Assembly: GCA_021781095.1 (NCBI GenBank)
Contig: JAJXXM010000147.1
Location: 1-8,313 of the forward strand
Direction of reading: 5' to 3'
Length of the DNA stretch: 8,313 bases
Source of the DNA: a bacterium
GTDB lineage: Bacteria; Eremiobacterota; Eremiobacteria; Baltobacterales; Baltobacteraceae
The position numbers and the translations under genes are program-made. The notes beneath the pieces were generated by a model that saw only the letters and a list, made by a program, of their open reading frames with translations, was not told the origin of the DNA and searched no databases. Shown here one piece after another: positions 1 through 6,188 of this stretch; position 1 is the first letter of the stretch; each line of letters opens with the position of its first letter.

Positions 1-687
1 GGCAAACGGTGCGTAGGGGCGCGCTTTCGCCGCTTCCAGCGCGAGGCGCGCGGCGGTGGTTTTACCGACGCCGGGCGGGCCGTAGAGAATGACGTGCTGC
101 GGGTAGGGCGAGGAGATTTTCGCGATGAGCGCGGCGACCGCTTCATCTTGCCCGACGAGATCGCGCAGGTGCGCGGGGCGCAGGCGCGCCATCGCGTCGA
201 GCGCGAGCTTACGCGAGGAGAGCGCATCGAGTTCGGCGAGTTTTGCTTGCGTCGCCGGCGTCTCGGGGCCGCCGTCTTCGCGCAGCGCTTCGGCCTTGAG
301 ATCGTTGAGATAGCTCTGGTGGCGCGCGCTGACTTTTTCGTTGACCTTGCGATCGATCGCATCTTCGACCGAGCGCTGCGCGAGCAACTCGGCGAGCGCT
401 TCTTCGATCTCGGCGATCGCTTTGCGCTGCGCGGCGCGCGTGGTCACCCGTTCGAGCGTCGGATCCTCAAAGACCAAGCGCCCGAGCGCACAGAGGCGGT
501 CGGGCAGGGTGGCCGAGCGGAGTAATTTGAGCGCGCTGACTTTTCCGGCGCGCAGAACGACTTGGTCTTGCCCGATCGCTCCGGCGAGAAGATCGAGCAG
601 CGCGCCGACGTGGCGCAGCAGCTCTTCTTCAGCACCGACGCGCCGACGGAGGCGTTGCTCGGTGCGCGTATCGGCGCCCGACGCCAT
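1..687 (-). CDS. lonC: LonC-like ATP-dependent protease, N-terminal part (runs off window)
   Basis: The frame is open from an ATG at 687 to base 1, giving the first 229 residues; the rest lies outside the window. Lon-family proteases are cytoplasmic AAA+ enzymes that unfold and degrade proteins. Residues 1-110 are a helical N-terminal region. Residues 113-155 are charged and helical (DRKVNEKVSARHQSYLNDLK, then a GGPET turn), like the segment before the ATPase in LonB/LonC. VGQDEAV at 178-184, PQHVILYGPPGVGKT with Walker A at 203-210, and TAARLALEAAK follow, a pattern typical of the LonB/LonC subfamily. Walker B and the Ser-Lys protease dyad are not in view, so proteolytic activity is inferred. 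It starts 16 nt after the rplI stop, so it is probably co-transcribed and perhaps translationally coupled, as its own ribosome binding site is weak. An AAA+ relative without the protease domain cannot be excluded. Confidence 0.85.
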   Translation of the reverse strand, partial: MASGADTRTEQRLRRRVGAEEELLRHVGALLDLLAGAIGQDQVVLRAGKVSALKLLRSATLPDRLCALGRLVFEDPTLERVTTRAAQRKAIAEIEEALAELLAQRSVEDAIDRKVNEKVSARHQSYLNDLKAEALREDGGPETPATQAKLAELDALSSRKLALDAMARLRPAHLRDLVGQDEAVAALIAKISSPYPQHVILYGPPGVGKTTAARLALEAAKARPYAPFA

Positions 688-703
688 CTCGCTGCGCTTT
701 CGG

Positions 704-1150
704 TTAGGCCGCGACGACGCTCACGGTGCCCTTCGCGGTGACGTTGCGATGCAACTTAATTTCCACCGGGTAGGACCCGAGCGCCTTGATCTGCGCCTTG
801 ATCTCGATTTTGTGCTTGTCGACGGCGACCGCGAGCTCGCGTTCGAGCGCTTCGGCGATATCGGCATTGGTGACCGCACCGAAGAGCTTGCCGTTGCCGC
901 CCGCCTTTGCGGGGACCGCGATCTTCGCCTCGGCGATCCGCTGCGCGAGCGCCTCGGCATCGGCGAGCGCACTCGCTTCGCGTTTGGCGGCGGCGGCACG
1001 CTGCTGCCCGAGCTGCGCGATCGCGCCTTTGCTCGCTTCGGCGGCGAGGCCGCGCGGCAGCAAGTAGTTGCGACCGTAGCCCTCGGCGACGTCGACGACA
1101 TCGCCGGTCTTACCGAGCGTTTTGACGTCCTGGGAGAGGATGACTTTCAC
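704..1150 (-). CDS. rplI: 50S ribosomal protein L9
   Basis: Encodes a 148-residue protein of normal L9 length, a structural component of the large ribosomal subunit that binds 23S rRNA near the L1 stalk base. The start is the GTG at 1150-1148 because MKVILSQDV is the family's usual N-terminus; the longer in-frame extension upstream reads through the rpsR gene and is not L9-like. The L9 signature is clear: GKTGDVVDVAEGYGRNYLLP at residues 13-32, then RGLA. The long connecting helix follows (about 41-75, rich in Ala, Gln and Lys). The C-terminal domain carries GKLFGAVT (87-94), LGSYPVEIKLH (124-134) and a final GTVSVV. The gene lies 11 nt after rpsR and 16 nt before the Lon gene on the same strand, so the three form one operon. 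Confidence 0.98.
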   Translation of the reverse strand: MKVILSQDVKTLGKTGDVVDVAEGYGRNYLLPRGLAAEASKGAIAQLGQQRAAAAKREASALADAEALAQRIAEAKIAVPAKAGGNGKLFGAVTNADIAEALERELAVAVDKHKIEIKAQIKALGSYPVEIKLHRNVTAKGTVSVVAA

Positions 1151-1161
1151 TATAGCGCCGC

Positions 1162-1413
1162 CTACTCCGCAACGAAGGGGAGAAAGGCGATAACGCGCGC
1201 GCGCTTCACGGCGACGGTGACCATCCGTTGATGCTTCGAGCATGCGCCCGAGATGCGACGCGGAACGATTTTGCCGCGCTCCGAGACGTATTTCCGCAGG
1301 CGGCTCACATCGCGATAGACGACATCGACCGCTTTCTCAATGCAGAGCGAGCACGGTTTCTTCTTCGGACGGCGATCTTTGGTCGCGCGTTTGACTTTGG
1401 TTGGGGTTGACAT
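1162..1413 (-). CDS. rpsR: 30S ribosomal protein S18, zinc-binding (C+) form
   Basis: Encodes 83 residues, slightly longer than the common 70-80 because of a basic N-terminal tail. S18 is a small-subunit protein that pairs with S6 on the platform. CSLC at residues 21-24 and CSKH at 58-61 give four potential zinc ligands (C21, C24, C58, H61), which is the C+ version of this protein. The core DVSRLRKYVSERGKIVPRRI (35-54) and the ending VAVKRARVIAFLPF are typical. The ATG at 1413 is preceded by a GAAAGG-type ribosome binding site about 9 nt upstream. In many bacteria rpsR follows rpsF and often ssb; here it is the first gene of the operon and is preceded by its own promoter and a long leader. 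rplI follows after 11 nt. Confidence 0.97.
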   Translation of the reverse strand: MSTPTKVKRATKDRRPKKKPCSLCIEKAVDVVYRDVSRLRKYVSERGKIVPRRISGACSKHQRMVTVAVKRARVIAFLPFVAE

Positions 1414-1592
1414 CGGTTCAGCCTTTCGTTCGCAGATCTGGTGATCCGCAGCCACGCCGCAGGGAAGCCTCAAACTGACTCAACCGAATGACTCCTCTGG
1501 ACGCCGGATGCAGACCCGGACGACCCTGACCTCTAGCGGCAGGGCAAGAGCGTTCGTGCGAAAACGCACGTACAAGTGCCCACAAGGGCAAC
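1414..1592 (-). promoter_or_regulatory. Structured 5' leader of rpsR-rplI-lonC mRNA
   Basis: About 180 nt separate the predicted transcription start (near 1592) from the rpsR ATG, with no credible ORF. Read along the transcript, the leader opens with two tandem tetraloop hairpins. The first is 1590-1577 (5-bp stem UGCCC/GGGCA, loop UUGU). The second is 1570-1555 (6-bp perfect stem CGUGCG/CGCACG, loop UUUU). A possible 5-bp stem at 1544-1524 (CCCUG/CAGGG, 11-nt loop) and a CCGG/CCGG stem at 1519-1504 follow. No uridine run marks an obvious terminator. S6:S18 complexes are known to bind rpsF leader RNAs in many bacteria, so autogenous control by S18 is possible, but I did not recognise that motif with confidence. 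Confidence 0.45.
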
Positions 1593-1598
1593 CCAAAG

Positions 1599-1627
1599 AG
1601 TCTAGCACCCTCCCGGGGCATCGGCAA
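1599..1627 (-). promoter_or_regulatory. Sigma70-type promoter for the rpsR-rplI-lonC operon
   Basis: On the minus strand TTGCCG (1627-1622) and TAGACT (1604-1599) are separated by exactly 17 nt. They match the housekeeping -35 and -10 consensus at 4 of 6 and 4 of 6 positions. The pair sits between the amidase stop at 1663 and the ribosomal protein genes, where a promoter is expected. The start site would be near 1592, immediately before the first leader hairpin. Confidence 0.6.
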
Positions 1628-1662
1628 GCGACCTGCGCCTCTCATGGAGGCATTTTCTCGCC

Positions 1663-3138
1663 TTACTGTGCCAACAGGGTGGCAGAGCTGGAGAGCGGCG
1701 GGCGGCGCGCGTGCCAGGGCTGCGCCCGTTCGAGCTGCCCGGCGAGGGCGAAGAGGGTCGCCTCGTCATTGCGGCGGGCGGCGAACTGCACGCCGACCGG
1801 CAGCCCCTCGGCGCTCCAATGCAGCGGCACCGACATCGCGGGCTGCCCGGTGAGATTGAAGATGGGGGTCGAGGGCAGCCAATCGAACATGCGCCCGGCG
1901 ATATCGCGCGCGGCTTTGCCGATGAGCGCCGGCGCGCGCAGATGCGTGAGCAGCCCAACCTGCATCACCTCGAAGCGCGTGAGCGCGAGTTCGCCGATGC
2001 GGACCGGCGGCGCGGCGAGCGTCGGCGTGAGCACGACATCGTAGCGCTCGAGGAACGCATCGTAGGCGGCGGTCAATTTTTGCTGGTCGACGACGGCGGT
2101 GGTAAGTTCGTCGAGGGCGATCGTGCGCGCGATCGCGAGCATCGCCGCGGCGATCGGCTCGATATCGTCGCCGCGCAAACGGCGTTGCGGCGTGGGATTT
2201 CCCGCGCCGAGAATCCAGCCGGTATTGCTCGCGAAGAGCAGCAGCAACGCGTACGACATCGCGTCGTAATCGATGCCCTGCGGTTCGTCGTCGACGACGC
2301 TGTGCCCGAGCGAGGCGCAGAGTTCCGCCGCAGCGTCGAGCGCTTCGAGCGACTCTGCGGAGTAGCCGTGCCCGAGGAGCGGGCCGCGCACGACCGCGAT
2401 ACGCAACGGTTTCGGATCGCGCGCGACTTCGGGGAGAAAGCGCGCGCCGTCATCGGAGCGCAGTGCATCGAGCATCGCGGCGCTGTCGCGCACGCTGCGC
2501 GAAATGGCGTGGTCGATATTTGCGTGCCCGATAACGCCGCCGACACCGGGCGTGCGCCCGCGGCTGGGTTTGAGCCCGAAGAGCCCGGTGCAGCTCGCGG
2601 GAATACGAATCGAGCCGCCCATATCGTTGCCGTGCGCGATCGGTACGACGCCCGCGGCGCAGAGCGCGGCGCTGCCGCCGCTCGAACCGCCGGGCGTGCG
2701 CGCGAGGTCCCACGGGTTGCGCGTCGCACCGAAGAGGACGGTTTCGGTAAACGGCGAGAGCCCGAATTCCGGAGTCGTCGTCTTTGCGAAGACGATCGCT
2801 CCGGTGCGTTTCGCGCGCCGAAAAAACTCGTGATCTTCGGTCGGAACGTAGCGCGCGAAATAGCGGCTCCCCATCGTCATCGGCAACCCGGCGAGCTGCG
2901 GGCCGAGATCCTTGGCGACGAAGGGAACCCCGGCGAAGGAGCCGTCGCGCCCGCTCCGTTCGGCGTCGACGCGCGCGTCTTCGTAGCGGCGTGCGGCGAT
3001 GGCGTTGAGGTGCGGATTCACGCGCTCGGCGCGCGCGATCGCTTCGTCGAGCAGTTCGCGCGGCGTCACCTCGCCGGCGCGGACCGCGCGCGCCATCTCC
3101 AGGGCGTCGGCGCGATCGTAGAACTCCGAGATGCTCAT
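1663..3138 (-). CDS. Amidase-signature family amidohydrolase (NylA-like)
   Basis: A full-length amidase-signature enzyme (491 residues from ATG 3138; a GTG at 3147 would add three). The family hydrolyses carboxamides through a Ser-cisSer-Lys triad. Numbered from the GTG, the triad is Lys79 in PFVAKD, Ser155 in TPGGSSGGS and Ser179 in NDMGGSIRIPAS, with the usual 24-residue spacing between the two serines. The glycine-rich signature, GATRNPWDLAR and the ending GQPAMSVPLHW/GLPVGVQF are typical. ATRNPW, AHGND and GSIRIPAS resemble 6-aminohexanoate cyclic dimer hydrolase (NylA) more than GatA, and no gatB or gatC lies nearby. The natural substrate cannot be read from sequence. No signal peptide is seen, so it is probably cytoplasmic. 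Neither start has a strong ribosome binding site. It is divergent from the GNAT gene and upstream of, but separately promoted from, rpsR. Confidence 0.95.
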   Translation of the reverse strand: MSISEFYDRADALEMARAVRAGEVTPRELLDEAIARAERVNPHLNAIAARRYEDARVDAERSGRDGSFAGVPFVAKDLGPQLAGLPMTMGSRYFARYVPTEDHEFFRRAKRTGAIVFAKTTTPEFGLSPFTETVLFGATRNPWDLARTPGGSSGGSAALCAAGVVPIAHGNDMGGSIRIPASCTGLFGLKPSRGRTPGVGGVIGHANIDHAISRSVRDSAAMLDALRSDDGARFLPEVARDPKPLRIAVVRGPLLGHGYSAESLEALDAAAELCASLGHSVVDDEPQGIDYDAMSYALLLLFASNTGWILGAGNPTPQRRLRGDDIEPIAAAMLAIARTIALDELTTAVVDQQKLTAAYDAFLERYDVVLTPTLAAPPVRIGELALTRFEVMQVGLLTHLRAPALIGKAARDIAGRMFDWLPSTPIFNLTGQPAMSVPLHWSAEGLPVGVQFAARRNDEATLFALAGQLERAQPWHARRPPLSSSATLLAQ

Positions 3139-3206
3139 AGGCGGCACTTGCGGTGGGCGGCGGCGGTTCCCTTTTGCGGCGCCGCATAGGAGCGCGCCTT
3201 TCGTGC

Positions 3207-3212
3207 CATAAC
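3207..3212 (+). promoter_or_regulatory. Possible -10 element for a short-leader GNAT transcript
   Basis: CATAAC ends 10 nt before the GNAT ATG at 3223. Used as a -10 box, it would start transcription around 3219-3220, leaving almost no 5' leader. That agrees with the absence of a Shine-Dalgarno sequence before this ATG. No good -35 box is visible at the right distance, so this is weak. Confidence 0.25.
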
Positions 3213-3222
3213 GTCACGCGGT

Positions 3223-3762
3223 ATGCGTTTCGAACGTGCGCCGACCATCGAGACCCCGCGCCTGCGCCTGCGCGCGCATCGGCCCGACGATTTCGAGGCC
3301 TGCGCGGCGATGTGGGCGGCCCCTGCGGTGACGGCCTATATCGGAGCGCCCTCGACGCGCCTGCAAACGTGGGCGCGCATGCGCGGCTACGTCGGGCTCT
3401 GGGAGTTTTTGGGCTTCGGGTACTGGGCGATCGAAGAAACCGCGACCGGACGGTTCATCGGCGAACTCGGCTTCGCCGATTTCAAACGCGAGATCGCCGC
3501 AACGATGCAGGGCATCCCCGAGTTGGGCTGGGCGCTCGCCGACGATGCACGCGGCAAGGGTTTGGCGACCGAAGCGGTGCGCGCCGCGACGGCGTGGGGC
3601 GACCGGCACCTTCGCTCGGAGCGCACGGTCTGCCTCATCGACGCGCGCAACGCCGCCTCGATTCGCGTCGCCGAAAAGTGCGGCTTTCTCCGCTTTGACT
3701 CCGCAACGGCCGGGAACGCCGAGCTCCTCTTTTTCGAACGCTATCGCCCCAACGGTCTCTAG
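3223..3762 (+). CDS. GNAT family N-acetyltransferase (RimJ/RimL type)
   Basis: Encodes 179 residues, the usual size for the Acetyltransf_3 (RimJ/RimL-like) group, which transfers acetyl from acetyl-CoA to a protein N-terminus or small-molecule amine. TPRLRLRAHRPDDFEA (11-26) is the standard opening of this group. GYWAIEETATGRFIGELGF (66-84) forms the central strands. ELGWALADDARGKGLATEA (100-117) contains the CoA pyrophosphate loop R110-G-K-G113-L-A115. NAASIRVAEKCGF (143-155) is the motif B helix with the asparagine and serine typical of the family. The substrate cannot be inferred. The ATG at 3223 fits the family N-terminus but has no visible ribosome binding site. It is divergent from the amidase with an 84-nt gap, so the two may share regulatory sequence. 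Confidence 0.93.
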   Translation: MRFERAPTIETPRLRLRAHRPDDFEACAAMWAAPAVTAYIGAPSTRLQTWARMRGYVGLWEFLGFGYWAIEETATGRFIGELGFADFKREIAATMQGIPELGWALADDARGKGLATEAVRAATAWGDRHLRSERTVCLIDARNAASIRVAEKCGFLRFDSATAGNAELLFFERYRPNGL

Positions 3763-3802
3763 CCGGAGGGAGCAACCGAGCGGAAGCCAGAACGCAGCGC
3801 GA

Positions 3803-3832
3803 CCAACGATTCCCGAAGGTGTGCATCGTTGG
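3803..3832. repeat. Perfect 8-bp inverted repeat between GNAT and beta-helix genes
   Basis: CCAACGAT (3803-3810) and ATCGTTGG (3825-3832) are exact reverse complements separated by 14 nt. They lie 41 nt after the GNAT stop and 41 nt before the beta-helix lipoprotein ATG. There is no T-run after the second arm, so a rho-independent terminator is not well supported. An operator for the downstream lipoprotein gene or an mRNA hairpin are the other readings. Confidence 0.4.
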
Positions 3833-3862
3833 ATTTGCTGCACGAAGCGCCCAGTTGGAAGC

Positions 3863-3867
3863 GGAGG
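3863..3867 (+). promoter_or_regulatory. Strong ribosome binding site deciding the lipoprotein start
   Basis: GGAGG sits 5 nt before the ATG at 3873. It selects this start over an in-frame GTG at 3819, which would put 18 extra residues before the signal peptide and lacks such a site. Confidence 0.75.
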
Positions 3868-3872
3868 TTCCC

Positions 3873-5513
3873 ATGTCGGAGCACGGCACGTACATTTCTC
3901 GGGCGCGGGTGATCCAAGGCATCCTCGCGACCGGCGCGCTCGCGGCGTGCGGCGGAGGCGGCGGAAGCTCGGGGCCGGCGCCGCTTCCAACCCCAACGCC
4001 GCTCGCGGGGCTCTGCCGTCCGCTTGCGAGCACGTCCGCAGATCGATACGGGTTGAGCGCGGTGCTTGCAAAGCCCGAATTCCGACACCTCGACCAGCAG
4101 TGGCTGCTCGACACCTTCGATTCCGCACCGCACCTGGAAGCGCTCTCTCGGAACTATCTCAGCACCGCGTGCGGACAGATACAAACGGGAAGCACGATCT
4201 CGTCGATTCCAAGCGCGGGGATCTGCATTACGTCGCCGGGGAGCTACACGCTCGGCGGAAACATCACCTGGACACCGAGCGCGACGGCGACGGCGGCGAT
4301 CACGATTCAGGCGAGCAACGTCACGCTCGATCTTGCAGGGTATACGCTCGCGGCCTCGATCGCCGACAAGAGCATGCAACTCAGCGCGATCAACCTCGTC
4401 GGGCCGCTCGACAATATCACCATCGCCAACGGCACGCTGGCCTCGTTCACCGAGCACGGCATTATGGCAAATCAGGTCTGCGGCCTCGCCATTTCGAAGG
4501 TTGCCGTCACCGGCTTGTGCATGCAGAACCTCAACGTGCGTAGCCTCACGCCGAGCGGCATGCTCGTGATGAACGGGCAAGATGTGACGATCGCCCAATG
4601 CAGCGTCACCGGAACCAATGTCACGACCGATGCAAGCGCGGCTTTCCAGTTGATTTCGACCACGCTCTCGACGGTGAACGATTGCTACGCGAGTTCGCTG
4701 GTGAACAACGACGGAGCCGTGCAGGGCTTTAGTTACGTCGGGTGTTCCTACGTCACGACCACGAATTGCAACGTCAATACCGCGCAAACATTTTTCCACA
4801 ACAACGTCCTGACCACCGGACACACGGCGATCGGCTTTTTGCCGACGTTCTGCAACAACCTCACGTTCACGGCGTGCTCGTCGACCGATATCACCGGGTG
4901 CTGCGACGACGCACACGGCATGTCGGTCTTTCTCAGCTGGTTGGTGACGGTGCAGGGATTCACCGCCACGCGTATTTTGGACGGCTCGAACGATCTGGCG
5001 ACGCACCCGGCATCGGGAGCGAAAGCGACCGGGCTCGAGATCTACAGCTTCGGCGGCGTCACTGCAAACGATTGCGTTGCAAATTACGTCCGAGCGATCA
5101 ATCCGGAAGATTTGCAGGCGGCGGGCTTCAGCGCGTGGGGTTCGGCGATTGGCTTTCAGCGCTGCTCGGCATCGAACGTCTCGGTCCAAAACGATAATAA
5201 CGTCGCCGACATGCGGGGCCTCGGCTTCGGCTGGGCACCCGACCCACGCCCGGGGTTCGCTACGACCACCGCATCCTTCGTGACCTATCTCGATTGCCAG
5301 GCGGCAAACTGCGACGTCGGCTTCGACACCTGGGACCACGTGAGTTCCACCTGGACGGGAACCACGCACACCAATTGCACGATTGGGTATCTTGCCGAGC
5401 CGTTACTGACGGTGCGCATCGTCTCGTGCGATCCCTGTTCGGAGTGCTTGACCCCGATCCCGAACCAGAAGCTCTATAACGCGGCCATCAGCAATACCTA
5501 TCCGAGCACGTAG
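3873..5513 (+). CDS. Secreted cysteine-rich right-handed beta-helix lipoprotein
   Basis: Encodes 546 residues. The N-terminus MSEHGTYISRARVIQG, a short hydrophobic stretch and LAAC (lipobox, Cys26) followed by GGGGGSSGPAPLPTPTP indicate a lipoprotein anchored after signal peptidase II cleavage, with a flexible Gly/Pro/Thr linker. From about residue 85 the protein reads as beta-helix rungs: short strands of alternating Val/Ile/Thr ending in N, D or C turns (NVTLDLAGYTL, NITIANGTL, VNDCYASSL, TTTNCNV, NLTFTACSS, FQRCSAS, TNCTIGYL). I counted 22 cysteines, many at the same place in successive rungs, plus CC and CDPCSEC near the end; disulfides or metal binding are possible. Such folds occur in polysaccharide lyases, hydrolases and surface adhesins; no catalytic set is recognisable, so the function is unknown. 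The last 11 codons and stop are repeated at 7494-7530. The gene converges with the next CDS, 30 nt away. Confidence 0.9.
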   Translation: MSEHGTYISRARVIQGILATGALAACGGGGGSSGPAPLPTPTPLAGLCRPLASTSADRYGLSAVLAKPEFRHLDQQWLLDTFDSAPHLEALSRNYLSTACGQIQTGSTISSIPSAGICITSPGSYTLGGNITWTPSATATAAITIQASNVTLDLAGYTLAASIADKSMQLSAINLVGPLDNITIANGTLASFTEHGIMANQVCGLAISKVAVTGLCMQNLNVRSLTPSGMLVMNGQDVTIAQCSVTGTNVTTDASAAFQLISTTLSTVNDCYASSLVNNDGAVQGFSYVGCSYVTTTNCNVNTAQTFFHNNVLTTGHTAIGFLPTFCNNLTFTACSSTDITGCCDDAHGMSVFLSWLVTVQGFTATRILDGSNDLATHPASGAKATGLEIYSFGGVTANDCVANYVRAINPEDLQAAGFSAWGSAIGFQRCSASNVSVQNDNNVADMRGLGFGWAPDPRPGFATTTASFVTYLDCQAANCDVGFDTWDHVSSTWTGTTHTNCTIGYLAEPLLTVRIVSCDPCSECLTPIPNQKLYNAAISNTYPST

Positions 5514-5514
5514 C
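5478..5514 (+). repeat. 37-bp direct repeat, copy A (3' end of beta-helix gene)
   Basis: This stretch encodes the final NAAISNTYPST and the TAG stop of the lipoprotein, plus one base. It matches 7494-7530 in the same orientation at 36 of 37 positions; the single difference is A at 5490 versus G at 7506 (Ser versus Gly). Sequence on either side does not match between the copies. The offset between copies is 2016 bp. Confidence 0.93.
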
Positions 5515-5543
5515 AGCGAAGGCGCCGCCAGGAACGTGGCTCG

Positions 5544-5927
5544 CTAACTGCTCCGCTCGCCGCTCCAGCCGCCCGCTGAAGTCGAGCCGGGAATGCTCCA
5601 ACTCCCTTCGAACGATTTGCCGTCGTCGGAAAAAATGAACCGGAGCGTACCGGTTCCGTCGCTCTCTTTCCAGGTGCCGCGCAGCACGTTGCCTTCGAGC
5701 GCGCCCGCGAGTGAGGCGGTCCCAGCGTAGTACGATCCGGTAATGGTATCGCCCGATTGCGTGAGCGTGAGTTTAAAGCGCCCGACGGAATCTCCGCACG
5801 ATCCTTCACCGCTCGCGGTGCACTCCCAGTCTCCACCGAGGCCGGAGGCGGCGAGCGCCGAGACCGATTTTGCCGAGGCTGCGAGAGCGCCCGCCGCCGA
5901 TGTCGTGACGAAAGCAAAGCGGTTCAT
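5544..5927 (-). CDS. Small secreted beta-rich protein of unknown function
   Basis: Encodes 127 residues from the ATG at 5927, chosen because AAGGG lies about 8 nt upstream and because MNRFAFVTTSAAGALAASAKSVSALA then forms a signal peptide at the very N-terminus; a longer in-frame start at 5966 would bury it. The mature part begins around GLGGDWECTASGEGSCGD, with two cysteines that could pair. It continues with repeated strand-turn units: FKLTLTQSGDTITGSYY, LAGALEGNVLRGTW, LRFIFSDDGKSFEGSWS. The recurring G-[ST]-[WY] endings look like the open beta-barrel/sheet domains of small exported proteins that many bacteria encode. No catalytic motif is seen and I do not recognise a named family. It is the last gene of the repeat-bracketed block and converges with the beta-helix lipoprotein. 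Confidence 0.8.
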   Translation of the reverse strand: MNRFAFVTTSAAGALAASAKSVSALAASGLGGDWECTASGEGSCGDSVGRFKLTLTQSGDTITGSYYAGTASLAGALEGNVLRGTWKESDGTGTLRFIFSDDGKSFEGSWSIPGSTSAGGWSGERSS

Positions 5928-5966
5928 AGCGGAGCCCTTCGCTACCGGTTCTCGCGTGCCTCGCAC

Positions 5967-5984
5967 CGGCTGCGGCCAGCCGCA
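5967..5984. repeat. Dyad-symmetric site upstream of the small secreted protein
   Basis: CGGCTG-CGGC-CAGCCG (5967-5982) is a perfect 6-bp inverted repeat with a 4-nt centre. It overlaps a second perfect one, TGCGGC-CA-GCCGCA (5971-5984). The site is 40 nt upstream of the secreted-protein start, and an additional CCGGT/ACCGG pair (5945-5949, 5965-5969) adjoins it. No T-run follows on either strand, so an operator or leader hairpin is more likely than an intrinsic terminator. Confidence 0.35.
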
Positions 5985-6188
5985 AGATGCTCACGATCCC
6001 TAAGCAAGGCGACTATGGGCGAAGACCGCCTTGGCCATCGCGCTGCGTCCGTTGATAAGCGAACGATATGCGCGGAACCAGGCCGGCTTCGCGCTTGAAC
6101 GCCCCATTGCCCGTGCCGGAAAAGGACTCAGTAAGAGATCGACCACATCGAGACCAAGGTTCTTGAACCAGCTCTGCGATAAGCGTTG
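5985..6188 (-). other. Gene-poor stretch with a 62-codon open frame after the reductase
   Basis: This segment lies between the reductase stop and the dyad ahead of the secreted-protein gene. On the minus strand, in the same frame as the reductase and directly after its TGA, 62 sense codons run from 6188 to a TAG at 6002-6000. They begin QRLSQSWFKNLGLDVVDLLL and contain two internal ATGs. The composition is protein-like but I recognise no family. It may be a decayed gene end or plain intergenic sequence that happens to be open. No RNA gene or convincing terminator was seen. Confidence 0.3.

Noticed and set aside
1150..1243. Upstream extension of rplI to an in-frame start at 1243
   Set aside because: The added residues overlap the end of rpsR and are not part of L9; the GTG at 1150 gives the canonical N-terminus.
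1418..1645. 75-codon minus-strand frame between the amidase and rpsR
   Set aside because: It spans the predicted promoter and hairpins of the rpsR leader, has no ribosome binding site and resembles no family.
1711..3189. 492-codon plus-strand open frame opposite the amidase
   Set aside because: It is the antisense shadow of the amidase in GC-rich DNA: its translation is Arg/Ala/Glu-rich with no domain, while the minus strand carries a complete catalytic triad.
3803..3840. Intrinsic terminator after the GNAT gene
   Set aside because: The inverted repeat has a 14-nt loop, a mixed stem and no T-run on the following side.
3214..4128. 304-codon minus-strand frame spanning the GNAT gene and the following gap
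   Set aside because: It crosses a real gene and an intergenic region, and has Arg/Ala-rich composition without a family match; a shadow frame.
3759..5369. 536-codon minus-strand open frame opposite the beta-helix gene
   Set aside because: Arg-rich, low in hydrophobic structure and without a recognisable motif. The plus strand has a ribosome binding site, lipobox and beta-helix rungs.
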